From Dipteris shenzhenensis (lineage: Eukaryota; Polypodiophyta; Polypodiopsida; Gleicheniales), in assembly GCA_047967505.1 (NCBI GenBank), contig CM106538.1: a stretch of DNA of 64,000 nt. One strand, written 5' to 3'. The position numbers and the translations under genes are program-made. The notes under the pieces are model-generated. The model was given only the letters and a program-made list of their open reading frames with translations. It searched no databases and was not told the DNA's origin. This document shows, one piece after another, positions 48,480 through 59,123 of this stretch; positions within the stretch are counted from its first letter, which is position 1; every line of letters starts with the position of its first letter.

Positions 48480-49909
48480 ACATCATGAATTGTTAGTGTC
48501 TCCGAACCCATAATCACTTATGATGTAGCCATGGAAATTTAATCTCCCACGGAAGCTAGATACCTAGATATCCCACTAAAATTTAATGTAAGGCTGCTGG
48601 CTTCTAATGATTTCCGTGAGTCACTCAGGAAAGTGTGGAAGGATAATGATCTTAAATGGGTTGACTCGCAAAGTAAATGGGATGCAACCATGCGTAGGGT
48701 GATGAAAATCACTAAGGAGGTGGACATTCAATGGAAGACGGCCACGAGATGAATCTTGGGAGGATCTAAGTAGATACAGAGAATCTTTGCTAGCAACATT
48801 GAGAATGTCGCCCAAGGATCCTTATGTTGCTATGCTCTTGTCTGAGGTGGAGGGTTCAATGCATGATTGGGAGATTGAGGAGGCTGAGAAAGCATAGATT
48901 TGTAGTAGGTTGACTTGGTTGGCCATCGACGTCTATCCCTCTAGGGCCTTCTTTCAATCCACTAACTCTAACCAACAGAGTGAACATATTGACTGGGTCA
49001 TGGAATCTCAAGGCAAGTTAGTGGAGGAGTTCTGGCATATTGCTAGCACGGCCTATACAGAGCTCAGTTACATAGTGTAGGAGCCCACTCCACAAGATGA
49101 AGAGTGGCGAAGCAATCTTCATGTCGCATTAGAAGGGGTTACATCTAGAGTTTCAGACTATCAAAGGGGTCGGCTGAGTAAACCATTTACCCAAGCTAAG
49201 CTAGAGGAATCCCTAGACGCGATGGCAGATGAATGTGCACCAGGTCCAATTGGAATGACTATCGAATTTTATAGAACGTTCTGGAATCTGTTGGGAGTAG
49301 ATCTCTAACAGCTATGGCTAATGCAATGGTCTCAACAGGGTCACTCAATGAGGACGTCAATTCCAGGCTTATCAAATTGTTTATCAAATTGAGGACGTCA
49401 ATTCCAGGCTTATCAAATTGTTTCCCAAGTGTCAGGATCGATTGAGAGTAGGTGACTGGCACTTGATTACGATGCTTAATACTTCGTACAAGATCATTGC
49501 CAAAGCGCTTGCCATTTGGATAGATGGTGTTTGCAGAATAGTAGTGGACATGGAGCAGAATGGCTTCGTTAGGGGTAGAGATATCTTTGAGAACATCCTC
49601 AATGTGGCGACCGCCATTGACTTCGTGTCTGCAACTAATCAGAACATATTTCTCTTTGAAATTGACCTTGATAAGGCCTATGACAGGATTTGGTGGGACT
49701 ACATCAAGGAAGTGCTTCTACGGCTTGGGTTTGGCCAAGCTTTTGTTAGGATGGTGGTAAGCTTGTTGGGAAATATGGGCGTTGTTCTGTGTTTGAATGG
49801 TGAGGCCGTGGGTAGGTTCGACCTCCGAAGATTAGTATGCCAAGGTTTCCCCCTTGCTCCATCTTTGTTTGCTCTTGCAATCGTGCCGTTGCTAGCTATG
49901 CTAAAGTAG
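48480..49909 (+). pseudogene. LINE reverse transcriptase fragment
   Basis: 48540-48750 contains FNVRLLASNDFRESLRKVWK, a linker-like part of LINE ORF2. 49190-49290 has ADECAPGPIGMTIEFYRTFW. 49418-49909 is open for 163 codons: LNTSYKIIAKALAIWIDGV, NGFVRGRDIFENIL, FEIDLDKAYDRIWWDYIKEV and VCQGFPLAPSLFALAIVPL, the conserved blocks of non-LTR reverse transcriptases. The catalytic FADD block is not reached because the copy breaks off near 49909. A 41-bp tandem duplication around 49340-49420 (GAGGACGTCAATTCCAGGC) disrupts the frame. Truncated and inactive. Confidence 0.85.
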
Positions 49910-50699
49910 GAATGGGTGGTGGCAGAATCAAGGGGCCGGTTTTACCCAAAGGGGACCAACTGTGTCACGAGGGCAAAGTTCTCACCTCGACATTTTTCAC
50001 TTTTCCTTTGCTTCTAGGTTGGTCCCCTACCGGGATCCAAAGAATCAGCTTGACTGAGTTTTGGGATGAGCTGCTGAGTGGAACTCCACCTCACTGAATG
50101 CCTTTCACCTTCACAAAGGTTCCCTGATCATCTGATGCTCAGAAGAATGGACTGGAACTCCTTTTGCAAGCGACGGGCTATGAAGAAGCTCTCTGTCACC
50201 TAAAGCTTGCCGGAGCACCGTGTACAAAGAAGAAAGTCTCTCTGCCTTCTCAAGAGACTCAAGACATGTGGTAAAACATGCCCGTGAAGTCAGATCTTAA
50301 AACCCCCTTCTCCAGCTAGTTGAGGCTAAATTTAGCTAATCGAGACCAGACTAGTAGAACTGATCGTGATGGCGGGGCGACCCTTTGGTCCTAAAGGCTC
50401 CACAAGCTGAGCCTTAAAGCTCTTGTAGTAAATGTATGAAGCTCAAACGAGATGGAATTGTAGGTTCCATCGAGGAACATCCGTCGATGCGAGCTCTCAA
50501 GCACCTCGTTCTCTGTTGTTAGGGCGAGTCTGACCTTGTGCTTTTGCACCGGAGATACCCAGAGGGGTCTTTAGAACTCCACCAACGCCAGGGTCGAATG
50601 GTTGAGTGGCTGGATCACACTGCTTAAGAAAAAGATAAGCACCTATGAAACATTCAGTGTTGCTCATGCGACAACCATTGACATCGAGGATGGCATGAC
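49910..50699. other. Unassigned region
   Basis: Moderately GC-rich sequence without recognised domains. It may be untranslated or LTR sequence of the neighbouring gypsy-type debris. Confidence 0.3.
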
Positions 50700-51560
50700 C
50701 AACTCAGACACGCAGTGATGATGGTAGGTCTAATACATGAGATAAGCGCCCAAAAAAGGTTAAATCAAAGGACACTGCCAAAACATCCAATGAAGATCGC
50801 CTAGAGGCCATGACCATGAAGTTGAAAGAAGACATTATGTAGGCCATGGAACAAAAACTTCACTTGTCTTAGCCGCCAACTCAAACATATCCACGGCAAG
50901 AAAATGTCTGGTGTCCATATTGCATGGCCAATCATACAGCAAATGAGTGTCTGGTCCCAAGAGCCAGGATCACTGCACAAGCAAATCCACCACCAAGGTT
51001 GTGGTGCCATATCTGCATTGTCGGTAGCCATGATGAGAACAGTCGCATCTTCAACATGCGCAACAACCCGCCTCGACCTCAACAATACCAAGTGGCACCC
51101 ATGCCAATATATAGGCAATCGACACTTGTATAGGCGCCCCCAGCTCCGAGGCTAAATCATATACTCGTTCGAACACAAGTCCCACAACTACTCAGGAATC
51201 CAAATCCACGACCATACCCAAGAGCACCAAATCTAGCTCCTCAGGTAGTTCCAATACATCAATTACAAGCCGAGGAAGTAGACTCGTCATTTGAGTATGC
51301 AGCAGAGTACCTAGTGTACTATGTAGAAGGTGCAAAGGGTCTAATACCAATTTATGCAAATCAAGTATGACCCAACACATTTTGAGAACCAATCAAGTGC
51401 TACGATTGTGGCAAAAATCACCGGATTGCAGAATGCCCTCATCTTGGTAGCCCCGCTACTTTCCAACCACTTTGCAGAGATTGTGGCATAGGACATGCCT
51501 ATATGGATTGTCCCATGAAAAATAAGGTCCCAGAACAAAGAGAGGTTAAGCCTGACATCC
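50700..51560 (+). pseudogene. Retrotransposon Gag fragment with zinc knuckles
   Basis: A broken plus-strand frame carries knuckle-like clusters: CPYCMANHTANEC at ~50910, CYDCGKNHRIAECPH at ~51400 and CRDCGIGHAYMDCP at ~51480, the latter two with CX2CX4HX4C spacing. Stops interrupt it. This is nucleocapsid-type sequence of a Ty3/gypsy-like element, most likely related to the minus-strand gypsy remnant nearby but in the opposite orientation. Confidence 0.65.
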
Positions 51561-52129
51561 CAATTGGCATCATTGTTGGGATATATCAAGGTGTATGCCT
51601 CAAGCACACCTTGGTTTCTATGTGTGAGTGTTCTCCAGGTGCTGTTACTTGTCAAGGTTGTCAGGTTTGAGTGGAGTTGAGTCCCTTTTTGATTGACTAA
51701 GAAAATGGAGGGAACTAGCCCTCTAGACTTCAAACGTTCAGCTGCCTTCATCAGAGCAGCCTTTCCTCCTTTGGCCCTTTTCCCCAACAGCCATTTGTGA
51801 GGGCCAATAGATTCAAACTTGCTCGTTTGAATTGAGCCCCCTCAAAAGCCATGGTGGGGATCCATACATACCATGGGCTGCTACCCTTGGATGGATCACA
51901 TGGTCATGTCAAAGGGCTACTCCCCTTTGACCCAAATGGAGGGCAAGGATTTCTCCTTGTAGTCGATGTCGAAGCCGGTTGTCTTAGAGCTACTCCCCTA
52001 GAGGTCTAAGGGCCTCAGCCCTTGGTCGACGCCGAGGATGATGAACGAGGAGGGGTGGACTGAGACAGTCAGTCCCTTGTTAACGGGCCACCCGTTACAT
52101 TCCCACCCTTTTACTCTTACTTCCCCACT
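51561..52129. other. Unassigned region between gag and integrase remnants
   Basis: Contains CTACTCCC..CCTAGAGG-type short repeats. It could be LTR sequence, but no paired repeat was found in the window. Confidence 0.3.
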
Positions 52130-52988
52130 TGTTTAGATAGGGATGTGAATCATTGTAGCCATGCACGATGTCCACGAACCGCCATAGAGAAGGTTCCATC
52201 CTCCATGAGTTTTCACTTGAAGGCTACTCCCTCTAGTGGCAATGGCATAGCCTGTTAGGCCCAAAATGATTCGATCTATCACAGTGTGCCATGATACACT
52301 CAAGGTCTTCACCCTCTCCATGATCCATAACGAGAGCTGGACCTCTATTCCGCTGCTCAGGGGCTGGATCATCATCTTCATGAGCACCCTTCAACATTGA
52401 AACATGAAAGGTGGGATGAATGTGTAGATGGGGAGGAGGTTGCAGACGATAGGCCAGCTTGCTTACCCTCTCAAGGATCTCTTAAGGCCCGTCATACCTA
52501 CATGCAAGATGATCCGTGATCTCCTTGGGCATGCTGAACTACTCAGGGTTGAGTTTGAGATAGACCTTCTCGCCAACCTCATACTCCACATGCCTCCTCT
52601 TCCTAACTGCAAATTTCTTCATCTTGTCCTGAGCTCTACCTAGCTGCTCCCGGGAAGATTTAAGCCTTGTCACCCACTCTTCGTGGAAGGCACCACCTGC
52701 TGGAGCTACTCCCTGCAGTAGGTAATACTGATGCTTCCCTCGGAGCCAAAGGTTGGTATCCATAGGCCAACTCAAAGGGGGAAAGCACAGTGGATGAATG
52801 CTGCCAACTGTTGTAGTAGAATTCTGCTGCATCTAGGTGAACATACCAGTCAGTTTGATCTCCTTGGACATAGTGTTTGAGAAAGTCCTCTATGAACTGA
52901 TTTGTCTTCTCAGTTTGCCCATCAGACTGAGGATGATATTAGCTGCTAAATGCAAGTTCAGTCCCACACATTGCAAACAGAGTGCTCC
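52130..52988 (-). pseudogene. Ty3/gypsy integrase C-terminal fragment, cut by transposon copy B
   Basis: Minus-strand translation gives HPQSDGQTEKTNQFIEDFL (52890-52930), then QLGRAQDKMKKFAVRKRR and VEYEVGEKVYLKLNPEQ (~52540-52640), LQPPPHLHIHPTFHVSMLK (~52400). These are the hallmark blocks of gypsy integrase and its C-terminal region. Several stops are present. The frame is open up to 52988 (..CGTELAF on the amino-terminal side) and ends exactly where the H3-Ulp1 transposon begins, so it served as the insertion target. Confidence 0.88.
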
Positions 52989-53183
52989 CATTAGGAAAAA
53001 AGGGAGCTCATTTTGGGGCCTTTTACGGTTTGGAAAAATAAGCTCTCAACCAATCAATAGAAGGCCAACGTAACGTTGAAAATTCACGAAAATAAGAGAA
53101 AATAGAAAAAAGAAACAATACTTTATGTAAGTACAAGCATGCTACATTAATGAGGAGATTGGTTTTTTATTCGTAAAAGATCT

Positions 53184-54757
53184 TTGGACAAGAAGATAGA
53201 ATCTAAACTGACATTTTATCTGACAAGATCCTTCCCGCTTCCACCTTCCTTTAAATTTTCAAATGTTGTGCCGCCTTTCGTGCGAATGGTCTACCATTCT
53301 ACACCATTGCCTCATTGTGCAACAGCCTTCCTTTCCAAAACTGCTCCCTTGATCCTGTTTGGCATAGAGTAAGATGTTTCTCGTCAACTGTCTGTTTGCC
53401 CACTTTCTCTTTCTTGAAACTTCAAATTGTTATCTTAGTTACATTACTTTGCTATTGTTACAGATTCAGAAAATCTCCATGGTGAACCAAAACCACGGCC
53501 GTTCTTGTGCAAGACGCTCTGTGGATGATAATGCTACGAAGGCAGAATTATACCAAACATCCTTACCCCGTCGACCTGCTTCTTCTATTTCGTCGGTAGA
53601 GAATTCAAGTACAGTCAAAACAGAAGGAACTTGGGAAAGGTTTAGTGTTTCGAAAGGAGCATGGGTGCTCATGCAACCTAGCAAAAGAAAAAGACCCCAG
53701 ACAAAAAACATTTTCTTGGCATCGTGGAAGGGAAGAGTACGAGATTTTAAAATCACCAAAGGGAAGATATCCGTGAAAGAAGTTTTGATTCAGCACGTGT
53801 ACATGCATAAAGAACTTGTCTTGCGAGACTATCCAAAAAATCTTCCGCAACACAGGCCTAATTGTATATTTTTCTATTGTGGTTTTTTCCTTCATGAGGT
53901 GTATGGATTTTTAAGATGAAGCTTTCTCTCTTAACTTATTGACATTCTTGTGTTGTTTTATTTCAGATTTATATCCTTCATCGTATGAGACATGGTAAAA
54001 CATCGATTGTATTCTGGGATTTATAGATGTTCTGCATGGATCGATAGGAGAACAACAATACCAAGGTCGATGTGCAACAGAGCTAGCTCAATCGGGTATA
54101 TTTTTTACTGATCATTTTTATCAGTTGCTGGACAAAGCTAACACACATGGTGTATTAATAAAACAAGACCTTCCGGCGTGGAATTCGGTGGATTGGCCTC
54201 ACCCACATTCTAGTGTTACAGAGGCATATAGGGCGAAGCTTTTTACAGAAGTACAGAAAGCTCTGAGGCCCAATATTGCCACTAGGATAGTAAAAATTTC
54301 TTTGTGCATGCCTCTCACAGTTTTTGTAGACTTGTTTAATACCTTTCCAGTAAAGGTTTCAAAAACAATGTTCACAGTTAAAGCAACAAATTCGGCATGC
54401 ATGCCACAATTTTTGGATAAAGGTTGGGATAAGAAGACATGTAGTTCAGTGTTTTGTGAGGTGGTCCAACCTTCTATGCAACTGAAGTACATGGTTGCAT
54501 CACAAAATTTTATTTTCTCTTTTTATTACAAGCGCAGTCGAATGCTAGGCTCAAAGCTTGTCCCAATGGACCAAGATGAAGAGTCGTTTGGTGCACAAAA
54601 TAAACTTATTGATATTGATGTTCTTGAGAATGGTGATGTGGTAGCCAATATCTCGTTAAGAGAATGTTGCTCCCTAGCTCAATTACGCAGTGACATTCTG
54701 TTTGAGACTGAAGGTTCTATCTCAAATGACTTTTTATTTATCTACAAGAACAGAAAG
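53184..54757 (+). pseudogene. Alpha gene of the H3-Ulp1 transposon, copy B
   Basis: Model: exon 1 from MDKKIESKLTFYL at 53184 to the GTAAGATG donor (53369); exon 2 from 53464 (IQKISMVNQNHG) to ~53863; exon 3 53967-54757, ending before GTACACC. A final short exon seen in copy A is deleted here. The carboxyl part reads IDVLENGDVVANISLREC, then LAQLRSDILFETEGSISNDF, a short beta-rich segment that might be ubiquitin-like (weak inference). Lesions: 1-nt deletion in exon 1 near 53334 and TAA at 53996-53998 where copy A has CAA. Function unknown. It converges on the H3-Ulp1 gene. Confidence 0.55.
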
Positions 54758-54806
54758 GTACACCATCTGATTTATCCTAGTCTCTATTTTCTGGAGGATC
54801 TTCTCT

Positions 54807-56852
54807 CTACTGCTCCATCCTGTCCGTGCTCCATCCTGTCTCCTCCACTGCCCCAGAAGCCTCTCTTTGCTGCTTCTCCACCTTCTCCTCAACATCAGCA
54901 ACAGGTCTTTGCTCTTGTGTCTGCTCCTCCTGAGCACTCTGTGATTGCTCCTGTGGCTTCTGGTCCTCAACATTAGGTGCTTCATATGTGGGATCAAGGT
55001 GTATGACACCTTCTTGTACTTTAGAGCTTTCACCCAGCTCCACAGTAGCTGCTACAATAGGTTTGGGGGAGGCATAGCTCAAAAACCTCCAAATTGTATG
55101 AGCTCTAAAATTATGTACATAGTTGGGGCTGAAGCTATCCTCTTTCATCTGCAATGGCAGAGGATAATTTAGAACACTTTGTATCATTATGAATTATCTT
55201 CAAGCTAAATGAAAAGTATTTTTCCTTACCAGATCTGGCTGTTCCTTTTCAAAGTAGCTTGAAAGTATATATTTTGCATTGATCAGCACCCTCCATCCAC
55301 AACTACTTGAATCATTTTGTTGTGGTGTCTGTACAGTTAGAAAAAAATGTTAGAAACTGTGAGCATCAGCACAAAACAAAATTATTCAATAAGTTCAAAG
55401 ACATAGCATTTAATAGACTTTTTACCTCTAGACTTAATGGCTCTATTGAATCCAACAGAGAGACATTTGGAGGACAATGATCCAATGCATCTAATAGCCT
55501 TCTAATACAACTGCAATATGTATAATTTAGTTAGTATGGTATCAAAATAATGAAGTTTTGAGTTCAAAAAGCACACACAGTACTTACAATTTCAGCTCTC
55601 TGTGTGTGTTTTTTAGAGAGTTGAATAGAAAGCATTGCTTTTGCTGGATGTCAATAGACACAAAACTCCAGTGGTCACTGCATAAGGAAAAAAGCATAAG
55701 AAAATGAAAGGCTACAAGAGTTCCCAATATTAAAGAAGAATCTTAAAAGAAGTAGTCACCCACATACCTGCTATGATATGGAAGTAGCAAAATGTCAATT
55801 ACTTCAAAATTGCAGTGTTTGAACCAGCTGGAAATACTCATGGGAGTCTCCTTTGCATCTCTTAATCTAGAAGAAATGGCTGGATCAACAATATGGACTG
55901 TATGTTGTATAGAGGGATGAAGCCAGCTTCTCATCATGCTGCATAGGATCAGAACATAATTAGGGTAGGTTATAAAAGAGTTACAAGGAGGATTGATTTG
56001 CAAAAAATGTAAAATTTAAAGACACTTACTAGAGCATTGCAAGAATGATAGTATCTGAGCAATACTCATTCTTGTTAGCCAATGCTGCTAAGCATTGTTT
56101 TGTCAAATCAAAATCATTGACTGAAACTTCATCCTCAATATGTACAACTACATCAGGGCCCACAACTCCTTCAACCTTCTATGTATGTGTAGCTCCTTCT
56201 TTCCAGTCTCCACATCTATAACAGATTTTGTTTCTTTTATTTGCTGCTTCAGTGAGTCCTCATAAGCAGCCTTCCCTCTGGTGTTCTTTGAGTGTGTTAC
56301 CTCAACAACCTTTACCTCATCAACCTTGACCTTCCTTGTAGGTGGAATTAGCAATATATCTCTCATTTTGATGTCCTGCCATTCCACAAGATGAACCAGC
56401 TTGTCATATCTCCATCTCACTCTGGACAAAGTGTTGAAATCTTTGGCCATCAAAGTCACCCTGTGAGCATGGGCTGCTACAAGCATTGCATCCTCAAAAT
56501 ATTTCTCCAGGTAATCCTCTGCCATTTCCTGCAAGGAAAGAATGGCAGTTCTATTCCACCTGAACCCAAGGTTCCAACTATCACAAATTTCTCTCACCAG
56601 TCTTTGAAAGGGTGCTTTGGGTATTGCAAAACCTATGGCTTTCTGTTGCCTCCTTATTTCCCTAAGCACACCTGCACCCTTATTCAATCTTTTGGCCTTT
56701 TGCTTAAGCAAGCTCATTGGCTTACCCTTCCTGCCATGTGAAGCTCTTCCCTTTGGAGGCACACTAAACTTCTTGGAACCTGTCCCAGCTGCTGTTGCTG
56801 CAATACTTGGTCCTTTGCCAACTTGCCTTGCAGTTGATTTGGTTCTTGCCAT
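54807..56852 (-). pseudogene. Histone H3 / Ulp1-protease fusion gene, copy B
   Basis: Six exons: 56852-56030, 55938-55768, 55677-55588, 55510-55426, 55328-55230 and 55148-54807. Residues 1-60 form an H3-like tail (MARTKSTARQVGKGP, then Lys/Gly-rich), about 16 residues longer than canonical H3. Residues 61-148 match H3 alphaN and histone fold: GVLREIRRQQKAIG, PFQRLVREICDSWNLGFRWN, LSLQEMAEDYLEKYFEDA, HRVTLMAKDFNTLSRVR. Loop 1 has canonical length. A linker then leads to a C48 Ulp1-type protease: His codon 55671-55673 in SDHWSFVSID, FLFNSL where Asp is usual, and Gln/Cys in TPQQNDSSSCGW (Cys codon 55299-55301). The tail is Gln/Glu-rich. Lesions: 2 extra nt near 56161-56166 between the two domains, and TAG at 54807-54809 replacing CAG. 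The histone part alone is an intact open frame. Confidence 0.88.
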
Positions 56853-56956
56853 CACTCTGAAAAACTGCATACAAAGGATTGGAAAGAGATCACAGACATG
56901 AAGAACATGTTCTAACAAAGAAAAGGCAATCACAGGGGTGGAAGAAGCCAAATAGA

Positions 56957-57620
56957 GAAATTTGCAATAAAATGCGATATGAGCAGTTTGGAATTTCAAA
57001 CAGGTCCACATTGCATTTTGCTGCAATGCTGGTGCACTCCTACAGTGATTTCTATGTTTCTCCAACCAAATACAGTATGAATGGAGGTCATGCAAGAAGA
57101 TCACATGCAAATATCACACTTGAAGATCTGCATTCCTTCAGTGATTTCTCTGTCTTGGTTTGAGCCTATGCATTTCCATACAGGATGTAATTTTTTTATT
57201 TTAGGCAAGAAGATTGCAGAGACTAAGGGGAGTCACAAAACCAGACATGTTCTCACAAAGAAAAGGCAATCACAGAGGTGGAAGAAGCCAAATTGAGAAA
57301 TTTGCAATAAAATGCGATATGAGTAGTTTGGAATTTCAAACAGGTCCACATCGCATTTTGCTGCAAATTTCTGAAATGACATGCTGGTGAACTTCTACAG
57401 TGATTTCTTTGTCTCTCCAGCCAAATACAGTATGAATGGAGTTTATGCAAGAAGATTACAGCTATGGAAGTCAAAAAACTAGAACATGTTCTCACAAAGA
57501 GAAGGCAATCACAGGGGTGGAAGAAGCCAAATAGAGAAATTTGCAATAAAATGCGATATGAGCAGTTTGGAATTTCAAACAGGTCCACATCGCATTTTGC
57601 TGCAAATTTTTTAAATGACA
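56957..57620. repeat. Hairpin repeats upstream of the H3-Ulp1 gene (three copies)
   Basis: Hairpins at about 56961-57026, 57301-57370 and 57540-57609, with arms TTTGCAATAAAATGCGAT / ATCGCATTTTGCTGCAAA and an inner dyad GTTTGGAATTTCAAAC. The last two are 239 bp apart; the first spacing is 340 bp because of a rearranged unit. They correspond to the three copies at 440-1150 in transposon copy A. Confidence 0.85.
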
Positions 57621-58540
57621 TGCTGGTGCACTCCTACAGTGATTTCTATGTTTCTCCAACCAAATACAGTATGAATGGAGGTTATGCAAGAAGATCACAT
57701 GCAAATATCACACTTGAAGATCTGCTTTTCTACAGTGATTTCTCTGTCTTGGTTTGAGTCTATGCATTTCCATACAGTATGTATTTTTTCTATTTTAGGC
57801 AAAAAGATTGCAGAGACTAAGGGGAGAACCCATTGTTACTGACCTGGAATCTATCTGTGGATGTGCTGTGCTGCTGAGGAGTAATCTGTGCTGCTGGACA
57901 AGATGCTGATGCTGCAGAGTATGGAGGTAGGGAGGCAAGAGAGCAGAGACTGGAGGGCAAGAGTTCTAAAACAGGATACCACAAAGAAGTGCAAATAGAA
58001 TTAAAGAATCACTAAATCCCACACGTGTGGAATCTAGTCGTTTCTCACATGTGTGGATGGGACCCAGATCTCTTGGAGTTTGAAATCTGGCACGTGTGAA
58101 AGTACACTTTATTCCTTGGAACTTGTGCCATTCATGATTTCATCATCAATACCACAACCACTTTTCCCTCCCCTGGATTCCAATCTCTCATCCCTGCCAC
58201 GACTCTCTCCTGATCCTTTCTCTCTGATCCTTTCCTACCCAGCACACTCCATCCAGACTGCAACCTGCCTGAAGACAGTACTGCCAGATCTCCAGGTTAC
58301 CTAGAGTGCAAAGTTCAAGCTAGAGAAAGAGCAGGAGATTTACCAGTGCAACTCAATCAGCATGGAAAAGGAAAAAAAAGGTCAGAGTTCTAGTTTGGTT
58401 TCAATGTTTTTCAACATTTATTTCTTCCATCCATTGGATTTTTGATGTCCCAATGTCTTCACTCAGCTCCATCCTTCTTCCACAATGTAGTAAATCACCC
58501 AGAAATTAGATTGTACGTTGATATGAATAGAAACAAGAAA
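57621..58540. other. Middle of the divergent intergenic region
   Basis: Holds the continuation of copy A homology to 58019, then CACACGTGTGG and TCACATGTGTGG G-box-like dyads (58020-58050). No gene was identified. A 5' exon of the beta gene may lie here or up to 59123 but could not be fixed. Confidence 0.4.
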
Positions 58541-59021
58541 TTTGCAACAAAATGCGAGGAGAGTGGTTTAGAATTCTCTAAACAACCCATATCGCATTTT
58601 GCTGCAAATTCCTGTTGTGGACTCCTTGCTCATGAAAAGTTTCACTCATTCCATTTTTTCTCTTGCATATGAGATCATAGTGTCCAGGAATCACTGAAAT
58701 GAACCAAGTGCTTGATTTGACATGCACATGAACAGAACTTGAGAATTTGCAACAAAATGCGAGGAGAGTGGTTTATAGTTCTCTAAACAGCCCATATCGC
58801 ATTCTGCTGCAAATTCCTGTTGTTGACACATTCCTCATGAATAGTTTCACTCATTCCATTATTTCTCTTGCATATGAGATCATAGTGTCCAGGAATCACT
58901 GAGATGAACCAAGTTCTTGATTTGACATGCACATGAACAGAATTTGAGAATTTGCAACAAAATGCGAGGAGAGTGGTTTACAATTCTCTCTAAACAGCCC
59001 ATATCGCATTTTGCTGCAAAT
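58541..59021. repeat. Hairpin repeats upstream of the beta gene (three copies)
   Basis: Three units 205 bp apart. Hairpins at 58541-58609, 58746-58813 and 58951-59021 have arms TTTGCAACAAAATGCGA / TCGCATTTTGCTGCAAA and an inner dyad GTTTA.A.TTCTCTAAAC. The outer arms are the same as in the H3-Ulp1-side set, but the inner loop and the flanking repeat are different. Confidence 0.88.
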
Positions 59022-59123
59022 TCCTGTGTATTATTTGTTTCTCACTTCTACCTCATTAATTTGCTATCTTTAGCCCTGTGGAAATCTTCCTTGATGATGA
59101 GAAATGTTTTTGTTTTGGAACAG

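Noticed and set aside
53466-53895. Minus-strand frames opposite the alpha gene
   Set aside because: They are shadows of the alpha exons, with no domain. The plus-strand frame has consistent splice sites in both copies.
54125-54976. Full 283-codon plus-strand frame as the carboxyl end of alpha
   Set aside because: Beyond 54757 the frame runs antisense through the tail of the H3-Ulp1 gene. A GTACACC donor and the exon seen in copy A indicate that the real end is different.
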